Below are positions 8,111 to 16,349 of a stretch of 64,000 nucleotides of DNA, piece by piece. The stretch covers positions 5,146,001 through 5,210,000 of the forward strand of contig NZ_JACHMO010000001.1 of assembly GCF_014205015.1 (NCBI RefSeq), given 5' to 3'. The DNA comes from Saccharothrix ecbatanensis. GTDB taxonomy: Bacteria > Actinomycetota > Actinomycetes > Mycobacteriales > Pseudonocardiaceae. Position 1 is the first letter of the stretch. Each line of letters opens with the position of its first letter. The position numbers and the translations under genes were made by a program. The notes below the pieces were generated by a model. The model worked only from the letters and a program-made list of their open reading frames with translations. It was not told the DNA's origin and did not search any database.

Positions 8111-10135
8111 CTACTGCTTGGCCACGAAGGTGAGCACGTCGTACTTGGCCACCGACTCGCCCTTCTGGTTGACCAGGTCGGCGTCCCACCGGACCTCGCC
8201 GTAGTCCTTGTCCTCCCGCGGCGTGATCTGCTTCGCGGTCAACGTCACGGTCAGCTCGTCACCCGGGAACGTGGGCGTGAGGAACCTCAGGTTCTCCAGC
8301 CCGACGTTCGCCAGCACCGGCCCCGGGTCGGGCGAGACGAACAGGCCCGCCGCGAACGACACGACCAGGTACCCGTGCGCGACCCGGCCGCCGAAGAACG
8401 GGTTCGCCGCCGCGGCCTCCTCGTCCATGTGCGCGTAGAACGTGTCGCCGGTGAACTCGGCGAAGTGCTCGATGTCCGCCATCGTCACGACGCGCGGCCC
8501 GGCGACGACCGTGTCACCGATCTTCAGCTCCCGCAACGACTTCCGGAACGGGTGCACGTCCGACTCGGTGCGCGGCGCGCCCGTGACCCACCGCCCCGTG
8601 ACCGCGCTCAGCACCCGTGGGCTCGCCTGGACGGCCGTGCGCTGCATGTGGTGCAGCACGCCGCGGATGCCGCCCATCTCCTCGCCGCCGCCCGCCCGAC
8701 CCGGTCCGCCGTGGATCAGCGCGGGGAGCGGCGAGCCGTGGCCCGTGGACTCCTTGGCGTCGTCCCGGTCCAGCACCAGGACGCGGCCGTGCCACGGCGA
8801 CACCCCGATCACGACCTCGCGCGCGAAGTCCGCGTCGTGCGTGACGACCGAGCCGACCAGGCTGCCCGCACCCCGGGCGGCCAACTCCACCGCGTGCTCG
8901 ACGTCCTGGTAGGCCATCAGCGTGGACACCGGTCCGAACGCCTCCACCTGGTGCGGCTGGGCGTGGTCCGGGTCGGCCTTGAGCAGCACGGGCGACAGGA
9001 ACGCGCCGCGCTCGGCGTCGGCGTCCACCACTTCCACCCGGTCGGGTGAGCCGTAGACGACCTCGCCGACTTCCAGCAGTGCCTTCAGCGACCGCCGGAC
9101 CTCCTCGCGCTGCTCCAGCCCGGCCAGCGCGCCCATCCGCACGGTGTCGTTGGCGGGGTTGCCGATGACGACCTTCGCCAGACGCGCGCTCGCCGCGTCC
9201 GCGACGGCGTCCATGAGGGAGGCGGGGACCAGGGCGCGCCGGATCGCGGTGCACTTCTGGCCTGCCTTGACCGTCATCTCGCTGACGAGCTGCTTGACGA
9301 ACAGGTCGAACTCGGGCGTGCCCTCGACCGCGTCCGGGCCGAGGATCGAGCAGTTCAGCGAGTCCGCTTCGGCGTTGAAGCGCACGCTGTTGCGCACCAC
9401 GGCCGGGTGCGTGCGCAGGACCTGGGCGGTGGACGCGGAGCCGGTGAAGCCGACCAGGTCCTGGGCGGTCAGGTGGTCCAGCAGGTCGCCCGCGCTGCCG
9501 GTGACCAGTTGCAGCGAGCCTGCCGGCAGCAGGTCGGCGGCGAGCATCAGCTCGACCAGCTTCTCGGTGACGTAGGCGGTCTGGGAGGCGGGCTTGATCA
9601 GCGACGGCACGCCCGCGATGAACGCGGGGGCGAACTTCTCCAGCGGGCCCCACATGGGGAAGTTGAAGGCGTTGATCTGCACCGCGACGCCCCGCAGCGG
9701 GGTGGCGATGTGCTGGCCGACGAACGTGCCGCCACGGCTCAGCGGCTCCACCGCGCCGTCCACGTAGACGGTGTCGTTGGGCAGTTCGCGCTTGGCCTTG
9801 CTGGCGTAGCCGAACAGGACGCCGATGCCGCCGTCCACGTCGATCAGCGAGTCGGTCTTGGTCGCGCCCGATCGGGCGGACAGGGCGTACAGCTCTTCGC
9901 GGTGTTCCCGCAGGTGTGACGCCAGGGCCTTGAGCAGGGCCGCGCGCTGGTGGAACGTGAGCTCCCGCAGCGCCGGTCCGCCGACGCGCCGGCCGTGGTC
10001 CAGGGCCGCCGCCATGTCGATCCCCTGCGACGAGATCCGGGCGAACTCCTCGCCGGTCACGGCGTCGTGGAGGGGTGTGCCCTCGGCGGACGAGGCGTGC
10101 CAGCGACCGGACACGTAGCTGCGCAGCATGGCCAT
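8111..10135 (-). CDS. paaZ: PaaZ: oxepin-CoA hydrolase / 3-oxo-5,6-dehydrosuberyl-CoA semialdehyde dehydrogenase
   Basis: The 674-residue protein is close to E. coli PaaZ (681). Residues ~1-510 are an aldehyde dehydrogenase with the catalytic Cys in KAGQKCTAIRR and the general-base Glu in RFNAEADSLN. Residues ~530-674 are a MaoC hot-dog hydratase with FTGDTFYAHMDEEAA carrying the Asp and His. It opens the oxepin ring in aerobic phenylacetate breakdown and oxidises the aldehyde. No other paa gene is in the window, so it is an orphan here. The start at 10135 is fixed by AAGGAGG ten bases upstream. Confidence 0.95.
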   Translation of the reverse strand: MAMLRSYVSGRWHASSAEGTPLHDAVTGEEFARISSQGIDMAAALDHGRRVGGPALRELTFHQRAALLKALASHLREHREELYALSARSGATKTDSLIDVDGGIGVLFGYASKAKRELPNDTVYVDGAVEPLSRGGTFVGQHIATPLRGVAVQINAFNFPMWGPLEKFAPAFIAGVPSLIKPASQTAYVTEKLVELMLAADLLPAGSLQLVTGSAGDLLDHLTAQDLVGFTGSASTAQVLRTHPAVVRNSVRFNAEADSLNCSILGPDAVEGTPEFDLFVKQLVSEMTVKAGQKCTAIRRALVPASLMDAVADAASARLAKVVIGNPANDTVRMGALAGLEQREEVRRSLKALLEVGEVVYGSPDRVEVVDADAERGAFLSPVLLKADPDHAQPHQVEAFGPVSTLMAYQDVEHAVELAARGAGSLVGSVVTHDADFAREVVIGVSPWHGRVLVLDRDDAKESTGHGSPLPALIHGGPGRAGGGEEMGGIRGVLHHMQRTAVQASPRVLSAVTGRWVTGAPRTESDVHPFRKSLRELKIGDTVVAGPRVVTMADIEHFAEFTGDTFYAHMDEEAAAANPFFGGRVAHGYLVVSFAAGLFVSPDPGPVLANVGLENLRFLTPTFPGDELTVTLTAKQITPREDKDYGEVRWDADLVNQKGESVAKYDVLTFVAKQ

Positions 10136-10271
10136 CGGGTGTCGACCTCCTTGTCGGGCCGGTGGGTGTCCCGGCATGTGGACAGTAAAGCGCCCCTACT
10201 TTCATCGTGACTTGATTAAAGGCTATGGAGTAAGTTCCAGCCTGGTCGTCGCCAGAGTGAAGGGAGTGTCG

Positions 10272-11513
10272 ATGAAGACACGAGTGATGGTGGGCGCGGT
10301 AATACTCGCCTTCAGCGGGCTGGCCGTGCCCGCCGCGCAAGCCGCCCCGGCAACGAGCGCCGCCGCCGATGTGGGCACGATGGCGGTCACCTTCGCCGAA
10401 GAGTTCAACGGCCCGGCTGGTTCGCGGGTCGACGGCTCCAAGTGGAACACGGAGGTCGGCGACAACAACGGGGCCAACCGCGAGCACCAGTACTACACGA
10501 CGTCCGCGAGCAACGCCGCGATGGACGGCGCGGGCAACCTGGTGATCACCGCCCGCCGGGAGAACCCAGGCAACTACAACTGCTGGTACGGCCGCTGCCA
10601 GTACACGTCCGCCCGGATCAACACCGCGGGCAAGTTCACCACGACCTACGGCAAGGTCGAAGCGCGGATGAAGATGCCGCGCGGCAAGGGGATCTGGCCC
10701 GCGTTCTGGATGCTGGGGCAGGACATCAACTCCGGCAACCCGTGGCCGGGCAGCGGCGAGATCGACATCATGGAGTTCCTGGGCCACGACCAGGACACGG
10801 TGTACGGCACCATCCACGGTCCCGGGTACTCGGGCGCCGGTGGCATCGGCGCGGCGTACAACGGGCCGAACTTCGCCGACGGCTTCCACACGTTCGCGAT
10901 CGAGTGGTCGCCGACCGGCATCTCGTGGTCCGTGGACGGCAACGTCTACCAGCGCCGCACGCCCGCCGACGTCGGCGGCAACCAGTGGGTGTTCAACAAG
11001 CCGTTCTTCGTCATCCTGAACCTGGCGGTCGGCGGCGAGTGGCCGGGATACCCGGACGCGAGCACCGTGTTCCCGCAGCAGTTCGTGATCGACTACGTGC
11101 GCGTGTCGACGCTCGACGGCAACCCGCCCGCCGGTGGCGGCCGGATCACCGGTATCGGTGGCAAGTGCGTCGACGTAGCCGGTGCGAACTCCGCCAACGG
11201 CACCCCCGTCCAGTTGTGGGACTGCAACGGCACGGCGGCCCAGCAGTGGTCGCGTCCCGGTGACGGCACCATCCGGGCGTTGGGCAAGTGCCTCGACGCG
11301 GCGGCGGGCGGCACGGCGGACGGCACGCTGATCCAGTTGTGGGACTGCAACGGGACCGGTGCGCAGAAGTTCGCGGTGAGCGGCGCGAACGACATCGTCA
11401 ACATCCAGGCGAACAAGTGCCTGGACGCGCAGAACAACAGTTCCGCCAACGGAACCCGGTTGCAGCTGTGGACCTGCGGCGGCACCGCGAACCAGAAGTG
11501 GAACGTCGCGTAA
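10272..11513 (+). CDS. secreted GH16 endo-beta-1,3-glucanase with C-terminal ricin-type CBM13
   Basis: The 413-residue protein has a signal peptide ending AAQA-AP, a GH16 jelly-roll catalytic domain (~45-280) and a beta-trefoil CBM13 (~290-413) with three QLW repeats (VQLWDCNGTAAQQW, IQLWDCNGTGAQKF, LQLWTCGGTANQKW). The GH16 signature GSGEIDIMEFLG holds the nucleophile and acid/base Glu. Laminarin-type glucans of fungi or algae are the expected substrate. The start follows AAGGGAG. It is divergent from paaZ; the 136-bp gap is locally A+T-rich (around 10200-10225) but shows no operator I can name. Confidence 0.93.
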   Translation: MKTRVMVGAVILAFSGLAVPAAQAAPATSAAADVGTMAVTFAEEFNGPAGSRVDGSKWNTEVGDNNGANREHQYYTTSASNAAMDGAGNLVITARRENPGNYNCWYGRCQYTSARINTAGKFTTTYGKVEARMKMPRGKGIWPAFWMLGQDINSGNPWPGSGEIDIMEFLGHDQDTVYGTIHGPGYSGAGGIGAAYNGPNFADGFHTFAIEWSPTGISWSVDGNVYQRRTPADVGGNQWVFNKPFFVILNLAVGGEWPGYPDASTVFPQQFVIDYVRVSTLDGNPPAGGGRITGIGGKCVDVAGANSANGTPVQLWDCNGTAAQQWSRPGDGTIRALGKCLDAAAGGTADGTLIQLWDCNGTGAQKFAVSGANDIVNIQANKCLDAQNNSSANGTRLQLWTCGGTANQKWNVA

Positions 11514-11535
11514 CCGAGCGCGGCATGATCGGGAC

Positions 11536-12615
11536 ATGCACACCCTGATCAGAACGCACGCGGCCAAGGCCGACCACGATCGCCGACTCTCCCCGGCGGT
11601 CGTGGCGGCGCTGGTCGAGGCGGGCGCGACGCGGATGCTCGCGCCCGCCTCCCTCGGCGGCGGCGAGGTGGACCTCCCGTCGTGGGCGGTGGCGATCGAG
11701 GACCTGGCCCGCGCCGATGGTTCGGCCGGGTGGACCGCGATGACGACCAGCGCGACGTCGTCACTGGCCTGGTACCTGCCACCGGACACGGCCGCCGAGG
11801 TGTTCGGCTCGCCGACGTCGGTGGTGGCCGGAACGGCAGCGCCGGTGGGTCGGGCGGTGGCGGCGGACGGCGGGCACCACGTCACCGGCCGTTGGGGCTG
11901 GGGCAGCGCGGTGCCGTTGTGCGACTGGGTGGTCGGCGGCGCGATGACCCCGGACGGTCCGCGTCTGATGCTCTTCCCGTCGTCCGACGTGACGGTTCAT
12001 GACACGTGGCACGCCGCAGGGCTGCGTGCGACGGAGTCCCACGAGTGGGAGGTCTCGGGCGCGTTCGTGCCGGCACGCCGTCAGGTGTGGCCACCGGCCG
12101 TGCGGGTGCCCGGTCCGCTGCCGACGTTCCCGTTCTTCGCGTTCCTGGCGGTGGGCGTGGCGGCGGTGGGGTTGGGGATCGCCGCACGGGCGATCGAGGA
12201 GGTCGAGGCACTGGCCGTGACCAAGACGCCTCAGCACGCCCAAGGCCTGTTGGCGGAGCAGACGGATGCGCAACGCGACCTGGGTGTGGCCGAGGCGCGT
12301 CTGTCGGCGGCACGGGCGTTCCTGCACGCCGAGGTGGCGGCCAGGTGGGCTGCGGCGGTGGCTGGACAGGCCGGCACGACCCAGGAACGCGCGCGCCTGC
12401 GCCTGGCGTGCTCGCACGCCGCGACGGAGTCGGCGTCGATCACCCGTCAGGCCTTCGACACCGGCGGGGGCACGTCGGTGTTCGAGAACTCACCGTTGCA
12501 GCGCTGCCTGCGCGACGCCCACGTGGCCGCCCAACACGCAATGGTGTCCCGCCGCCTGTTCGAGACCTACGGCAAGGTCAAACTCGGCGTCCCCACCGAC
12601 ACCACCCGCCTCTGA
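11536..12615 (+). CDS. acyl-CoA dehydrogenase-fold flavin monooxygenase-like protein
   Basis: The 359-residue protein has the acyl-CoA dehydrogenase fold: an N-terminal helical part (MLAPASLGGGEVDL), IEDLARADGSAGWTAM, a middle beta domain (GHHVTGRWGWGSAVPLCDW) and a C-terminal helical part (AFDTGGGTSVFENSPLQRCLRDAHVAAQH). This pattern is typical of group D flavin-dependent monooxygenases (HsaA/DszC type) more than of true beta-oxidation enzymes, whose catalytic Glu is not obvious here. The substrate is unknown. It lies 22 bp after the GH16 gene. Confidence 0.8.
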   Translation: MHTLIRTHAAKADHDRRLSPAVVAALVEAGATRMLAPASLGGGEVDLPSWAVAIEDLARADGSAGWTAMTTSATSSLAWYLPPDTAAEVFGSPTSVVAGTAAPVGRAVAADGGHHVTGRWGWGSAVPLCDWVVGGAMTPDGPRLMLFPSSDVTVHDTWHAAGLRATESHEWEVSGAFVPARRQVWPPAVRVPGPLPTFPFFAFLAVGVAAVGLGIAARAIEEVEALAVTKTPQHAQGLLAEQTDAQRDLGVAEARLSAARAFLHAEVAARWAAAVAGQAGTTQERARLRLACSHAATESASITRQAFDTGGGTSVFENSPLQRCLRDAHVAAQHAMVSRRLFETYGKVKLGVPTDTTRL

Positions 12616-12734
12616 CCCGCGCTGTTGCTGATTTCCCACCGACCCTCACCCTCCTAACTTCCCATCGGCCCACCTGCTCACTTCCCACCGGCCCTCACCG
12701 GAATGCAAGACCGCCCGAAGCCGTTGACCTTGTG

Positions 12735-13703
12735 GTGAGGCTTTCCGTGCTCGACCGGTCGAGAGTGCGCGCCGGCCACAGCCACCCCGAGGCACTGCGC
12801 GACACGGTGACGTTCGCCCGCGAGGCGGAACAACTCGGCTACCACCGCTTCTGGGTGTCCGAGCACCACGGCGTGCCAGGCGTGGCCGGGTCCGCGCCGA
12901 CCGTGCTGGCCGCCGCCGTCGCCGCCGCGACGAGCCGGATCCGGGTAGGCACCGGCGGCGTGATGCTGCCCAACCATCAGCCGTTGGTCGTGGCCGAGCA
13001 GTTCGGCGTGCTGGAGTCCCTGTTCCCGGGCCGGATCGACATGGGCCTAGGGCGTTCGGTCGGCTTCATCGAGGCGGTCCGCAAGGCATTGGGGCACGAC
13101 AAGGACGATGCTGCCGAGTTCGGCCCGAGGCTTGCCGAACTGCTGGGCTACTTCACCGGCGACCAGCCCGTGCGGGGTTATCCGGCCGACGGCCTCCGCG
13201 TGACCCCGTTCGTCCTGGCCACCGGCGCCGGAGCCCAAGTGGCCGCAGCCCACGGCGTGCCGCTCGTCATCGGCGCGTTCCGGGGTGAGGAAGCGATGAT
13301 CGACGCCATCACCACCTACCGTGCCCAGTTCCGCCCTTCGACGTGGGCGGCGGACCCGTACGTGGTGATTTCCTCGACGGTTGCCGTGGCGGACACGACC
13401 GAGGACGCCTGGCGCATCCTGGTGCCCGAGGCGTGGGCGATGGCCTATTCAAGGACAAGAGGCGAATTCCCACCTCTCAGCGCGGCAGAGGACATTCTGG
13501 CTGAGCCCATGACGACCCGTGAGCGGGCACTGTTCGAGCAGTCCTTGCAGGGACACGTCTTCGGAACACCATCGGAAGTAGAAAAGGCCCTGGACGCCCT
13601 AACCGAGCGCACCGGCGCCGACGAGGTCCTGGTCACGACAAGCACCCACGACCGAGCAGCAATGCTCAACTCCTACCGCCAACTAGCCGCCCTCTACCAC
13701 TGA
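12735..13703 (+). CDS. luciferase-like (LLM class, MsnO8-type) flavin oxidoreductase
   Basis: The 322-residue product starts with a luciferase-type strand (RLSVLDRS) followed by LGYHRFWVSEHH, VGTGGVMLPNHQPLVVAEQF, FPGRIDMGLGR and FGTPSEVEKAL, all standard in MsnO8-family FMN enzymes. The substrate is unknown. The GTG at 12735 is chosen because homologues begin at this strand. No Shine-Dalgarno is visible, and an in-frame GTG directly precedes it. The 120-bp gap upstream holds three imperfect copies of a CTTCCCAYCGGCCC-like motif. Confidence 0.82.
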   Translation: MRLSVLDRSRVRAGHSHPEALRDTVTFAREAEQLGYHRFWVSEHHGVPGVAGSAPTVLAAAVAAATSRIRVGTGGVMLPNHQPLVVAEQFGVLESLFPGRIDMGLGRSVGFIEAVRKALGHDKDDAAEFGPRLAELLGYFTGDQPVRGYPADGLRVTPFVLATGAGAQVAAAHGVPLVIGAFRGEEAMIDAITTYRAQFRPSTWAADPYVVISSTVAVADTTEDAWRILVPEAWAMAYSRTRGEFPPLSAAEDILAEPMTTRERALFEQSLQGHVFGTPSEVEKALDALTERTGADEVLVTTSTHDRAAMLNSYRQLAALYH

Positions 13704-13857
13704 CACCACTGGTACCGGTTCAACTCCCGCCCTTGGCCTCTGCGTTCCCGACTCGGCTGCGTCCCCAGCTTCCGCGGGTGCAGCCGGTTGGTGCCCAACG
13801 GTGTCGTGCCGAGTCGGCCCGAGCCAGAGTCGGCCCGAGCCAGAGCCGGGCCGTGTC

Positions 13858-13977
13858 GGGCCGTGTCGGACCGGGCCGTGTCGGACCGGGCCGTGTCGGA
13901 CCGGGCCGTGTCGGACCGGGCCGTGTCGGACCGGGCCGTGTCGGACCGGGCCGTGTCGGACCGGGCCGTGTCGGACC
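13858..13977. repeat. eight perfect tandem copies of a 15-bp unit
   Basis: The unit GGGCCGTGTCGGACC is repeated eight times without a mismatch, with degenerate partial copies on both sides (13848 and 13978-14000). It fills most of the 283-bp gap between two convergent genes (13704-13986). The unit length is a multiple of three, so open frames run through it on both strands; none has a ribosome-binding site or recognisable homology. Confidence 0.95.
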
Positions 13978-13986
13978 GGGCTGGGC

Positions 13987-14403
13987 TTAGCCGGGCTGGG
14001 GGTGGGTCACCTGAGCGTGTGCGGCCAACTCGAAGTCGATGAACGCCCCGATCATCGCCCGCCACACCGCCTCGGCGACGGCGGGCTCGAGCCCTGCGCC
14101 CAGCGCCCGCTCCCGAACCGAGGCGATCACCTGCTCGACCCGATCCGGTGCGCGAACCGCCCGGTCGTCAGCCTTGAACGACGCGGCGGCCCGGACCAAC
14201 CCCTGCCGTTGCGCCAGAAGTCGGACCAGTTCCGAGTCGATCACGTCGATACCCGCGCGCACCTCGGCCAACGACGCCGGCGCAGTCGGTGCCGCTAGTG
14301 CCGCTGGTGCTGCCGTCAGGGCCGTGGCCTGTGCGGATGATGCGGATTCAGACACGTCCTCATCATCCACGACCACCACCGGGCGCTCTCCGATGGCAGG
14401 CAA
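13987..14403 (-). CDS. AroQ-type chorismate mutase
   Basis: The C-terminal ~90 residues match the all-helical AroQ/PchB fold: VRAGIDVIDSELVRLLAQR, GLVRAAASFK and APDRVEQVIASVRERA with the catalytic Arg/Lys pattern, ending IGAFIDFELAAH. It converts chorismate to prephenate. The first ~45 residues are Ala-rich and unlike the family. The listed start is TTG, 5 bases after the upstream PAC2 stop, which suggests coupled re-initiation; a GTG a few codons inside is also possible. Its 3' end runs into the 15-bp tandem repeat. Confidence 0.82.
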   Translation of the reverse strand: MPAIGERPVVVVDDEDVSESASSAQATALTAAPAALAAPTAPASLAEVRAGIDVIDSELVRLLAQRQGLVRAAASFKADDRAVRAPDRVEQVIASVRERALGAGLEPAVAEAVWRAMIGAFIDFELAAHAQVTHPQPG

Positions 14404-14405
14404 GG

Positions 14406-15305
14406 TCAGTGGTCTCGTTGCTGTTCGGCCAGGAAGCGCTCGAACTCGGCACCCAGCTCATCCGCACTGGGCAGCGACTCGTCGTCCGACAGCAGCAGAT
14501 TCTCCGAAGCCTCGGAGAACGCGTCGTACTGCCGCTCCAGTGCCTCGACCACCTGCGCGACCTCCGACGACTCCGCCACCTGCCGCGAGATCTCGGCATC
14601 CGTACGCTGGGCCGCCTCGGTCAAGGCGGCGGCTTGGATGACGAGACCCGTCGCCTTCGTCACCGACTGGAGCAGCCCCAACCCGGCCGCCGGGTAGGTG
14701 CCCTGCGCCAGGTAGTGCGGGACGTACGCGGCGAAGCCCATTGCGTCGTGGCCGGCCTGGCCGAGCCGGAACTCCAAGAGCGCGGACAGGTTGCCCGGCA
14801 CCTGCACCCGGCTGAACGGCGAACCCTCGATGATCAGCTCGGGCCTGGTGGCGTGCGAGATGACCGACAGCTTCCGGGTGTGCGGCACGCCCATCGGGAT
14901 GCCGTGGAAACCGACGGCGAGCCGCAGGCCCCACCGCTCGACCAGCGACAACACGGCCGCGGTCACCGCCTCCCACCGGCGATCCGGCTCCGGGCCGGTC
15001 ATCAGCAGGAACGGGGTGCCCACAGCGTCGTGCAGCAGGTGGACGACCAGCTCGGGCGCGTCGTAGGACTCCCACCGGTCGGTGGCGTAGGTCATCGTCG
15101 GCCGACGGGACCGGTAGTCGATCAGGTCGTCGATGTCGAACCGTGCGACCACCCGATGCTCGTGCACATCGAGCAGGTGGGCGACGAGCGTCGCTCCCGC
15201 CGCACCGGCGTCCATGAAGCCCTCGAAGTGGTGCAACAGCACCGCTCCGCTCAGGTCCGGGACGTCGGAGTCGACCTCGTACAGATCCTCCGGGTCCAGC
15301 GCCAC
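14406..15305 (-). CDS. PAC2 family protein
   Basis: The ~299-residue protein shows the PAC2 (proteasome-assembly-chaperone-like) pattern common in actinobacteria: LYEVDSDVPDLSGAVLLHHFEGFMDAG at the start, then LLMTGPEPDRRWEAV, GFHGIPMGVPHTRKL and YPAAGLGLLQSVTKATG. Its function in bacteria is not established. The GTG at 15305 is preferred over the TTG at 15320 because GGGGAGG lies 6 bases before it. It is followed immediately by chorismate mutase and preceded by the chimeric regulator gene. Confidence 0.88.
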   Translation of the reverse strand: MALDPEDLYEVDSDVPDLSGAVLLHHFEGFMDAGAAGATLVAHLLDVHEHRVVARFDIDDLIDYRSRRPTMTYATDRWESYDAPELVVHLLHDAVGTPFLLMTGPEPDRRWEAVTAAVLSLVERWGLRLAVGFHGIPMGVPHTRKLSVISHATRPELIIEGSPFSRVQVPGNLSALLEFRLGQAGHDAMGFAAYVPHYLAQGTYPAAGLGLLQSVTKATGLVIQAAALTEAAQRTDAEISRQVAESSEVAQVVEALERQYDAFSEASENLLLSDDESLPSADELGAEFERFLAEQQRDH

Positions 15306-15324
15306 CTCATGCCTCCCCAAGTGC

Positions 15325-16257
15325 TCACATGCCAGTCCTCCTTTCCGTCAACATCGACCGACCACTGATCCATTCCCCGATCCCGTCGAGCATCCGGGCC
15401 AGGCCGAATTCGAAGAGCGTGTCCAGCTCCATGTCCACCTCGGTGCCGATCACCTGGCTGAACATCGGGAACCTGCCGGTGGCGGCGATGTCCAGCAGGG
15501 CCGGCGCCTGCTGGGTCATCCACTCGTCACCGGTGATCCCGGTGTCGTGCCGTTGTCCCGCTTCGGGCTCGATGTTGACCGCGACACCTCGCACAAAGCC
15601 GAACACCGTCACCACGGCGTGCATCATTTCCTCCAGGCTCAGCCCCCTCCCGTCGAGAGCGCTCAACATCCACTCGGTGTGCGTAATCGCGCTGGGCAGC
15701 AGCTGCGGCCTGGTCATCGACATCGCCGGCGCCAGCCACGAGTGCTCCTGGAACAGCCTCCACTGCAACCGGGCGGAAACCTCCAGTCGCTCCCGCCAGG
15801 TCCGCGGCGCCGGGTCCGGCAACTCCTCCTCTCCCAACACGTGGTCGATCATCCGCAGGACCAGTTCGTCCTTGTTCTCGACGTGCCGGTACAACGACAT
15901 GGTCGCCACGCCCAGCTGTGACGCCACCCGCCGCATCGACATCCCGTCGAGCCCGTCCGCGTCCGCGACACGGACGGCCGCGAGGACCAGCCGCTCGCCG
16001 GTCAGGTCGGTCTCCTGCGCCCGCGGTCGCGCAGTTTCCCCACCTTCCGACGAGACGACCGTCCCCACGCCGGCCACCGGACGAACAACGCCCTCTGTCC
16101 GCAGGGTGAACAGGGCCTTGGTCGCCGTGGCCATCGCGACGTTCCAGTTGACGGTGATCTCGCGCGTCGAGGGCACTCGATCACCGGGTCGGAGCTCGCC
16201 CGACTCGATCCGATCACGGATTTCGCGCGCTATCCGCTGGTAGATCGCGTCAGTCAT
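15325..16257 (-). CDS. chimeric GntR-TetR transcriptional regulator
   Basis: The 310-residue protein carries two DNA-binding modules. Residues ~1-70 are a GntR winged helix (YQRIAREIRDRIESGELRPGDRVPSTREI, then ATATKALFTLRTEGVV). Residues ~85-135 are a TetR helix-turn-helix (GMSMRRVASQLGVATMSLYRHVENKDELV) followed by a TetR-type C-terminal ligand domain. Such fusions occur in actinomycetes and often repress a neighbouring oxygenase or efflux gene. It is divergent from the FAD monooxygenase at 16350, and an 18-bp palindrome between them is a likely operator. The start follows AGGAGG. Confidence 0.9.
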   Translation of the reverse strand: MTDAIYQRIAREIRDRIESGELRPGDRVPSTREITVNWNVAMATATKALFTLRTEGVVRPVAGVGTVVSSEGGETARPRAQETDLTGERLVLAAVRVADADGLDGMSMRRVASQLGVATMSLYRHVENKDELVLRMIDHVLGEEELPDPAPRTWRERLEVSARLQWRLFQEHSWLAPAMSMTRPQLLPSAITHTEWMLSALDGRGLSLEEMMHAVVTVFGFVRGVAVNIEPEAGQRHDTGITGDEWMTQQAPALLDIAATGRFPMFSQVIGTEVDMELDTLFEFGLARMLDGIGEWISGRSMLTERRTGM

Positions 16258-16289
16258 GACCGCCTCCTCGAATGTAGTGCACCGGAGTC

Positions 16290-16307
16290 TAGCGCACTAG
16301 TGCACTA
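16290..16307. promoter_or_regulatory. 18-bp palindromic operator candidate of the GntR-TetR regulator
   Basis: TAGCGCACTAGTGCACTA is a palindrome with one mismatched pair and a perfect core GCACTAGTGC. A further half-site TAGTGCAC lies at 16275-16282, between the palindrome and the regulator start. The position just upstream of the monooxygenase -35 fits a shared repressor site. Confidence 0.6.
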
Positions 16308-16315
16308 TCGAGTGA

Positions 16316-16343
16316 TTGAGCAGGTAGAACAGTGATGTACGCT
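16316..16343 (+). promoter_or_regulatory. leaderless promoter of the FAD monooxygenase gene
   Basis: TTGAGC and TACGCT are separated by 16 bp, and the -10 box ends 6 nt before the ATG at 16350, which has no Shine-Dalgarno. A leaderless transcript is inferred. Confidence 0.45.
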
Positions 16344-16349
16344 GTACGC

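Noticed and set aside
8514..11885. A 1123-codon minus-strand open frame
   Set aside because: It crosses antisense to the GH16 gene and in another frame of paaZ; composition is typical of G+C-driven shadows.
13858..13977. CRISPR array
   Set aside because: The units abut with no variable spacers, and no cas gene is present.
13694..14065. A minus-strand frame encoding an ARSDT pentapeptide repeat
   Set aside because: It is open only because the 15-bp DNA unit is a multiple of three; plus-strand frames are equally open, and there is no ribosome-binding site.
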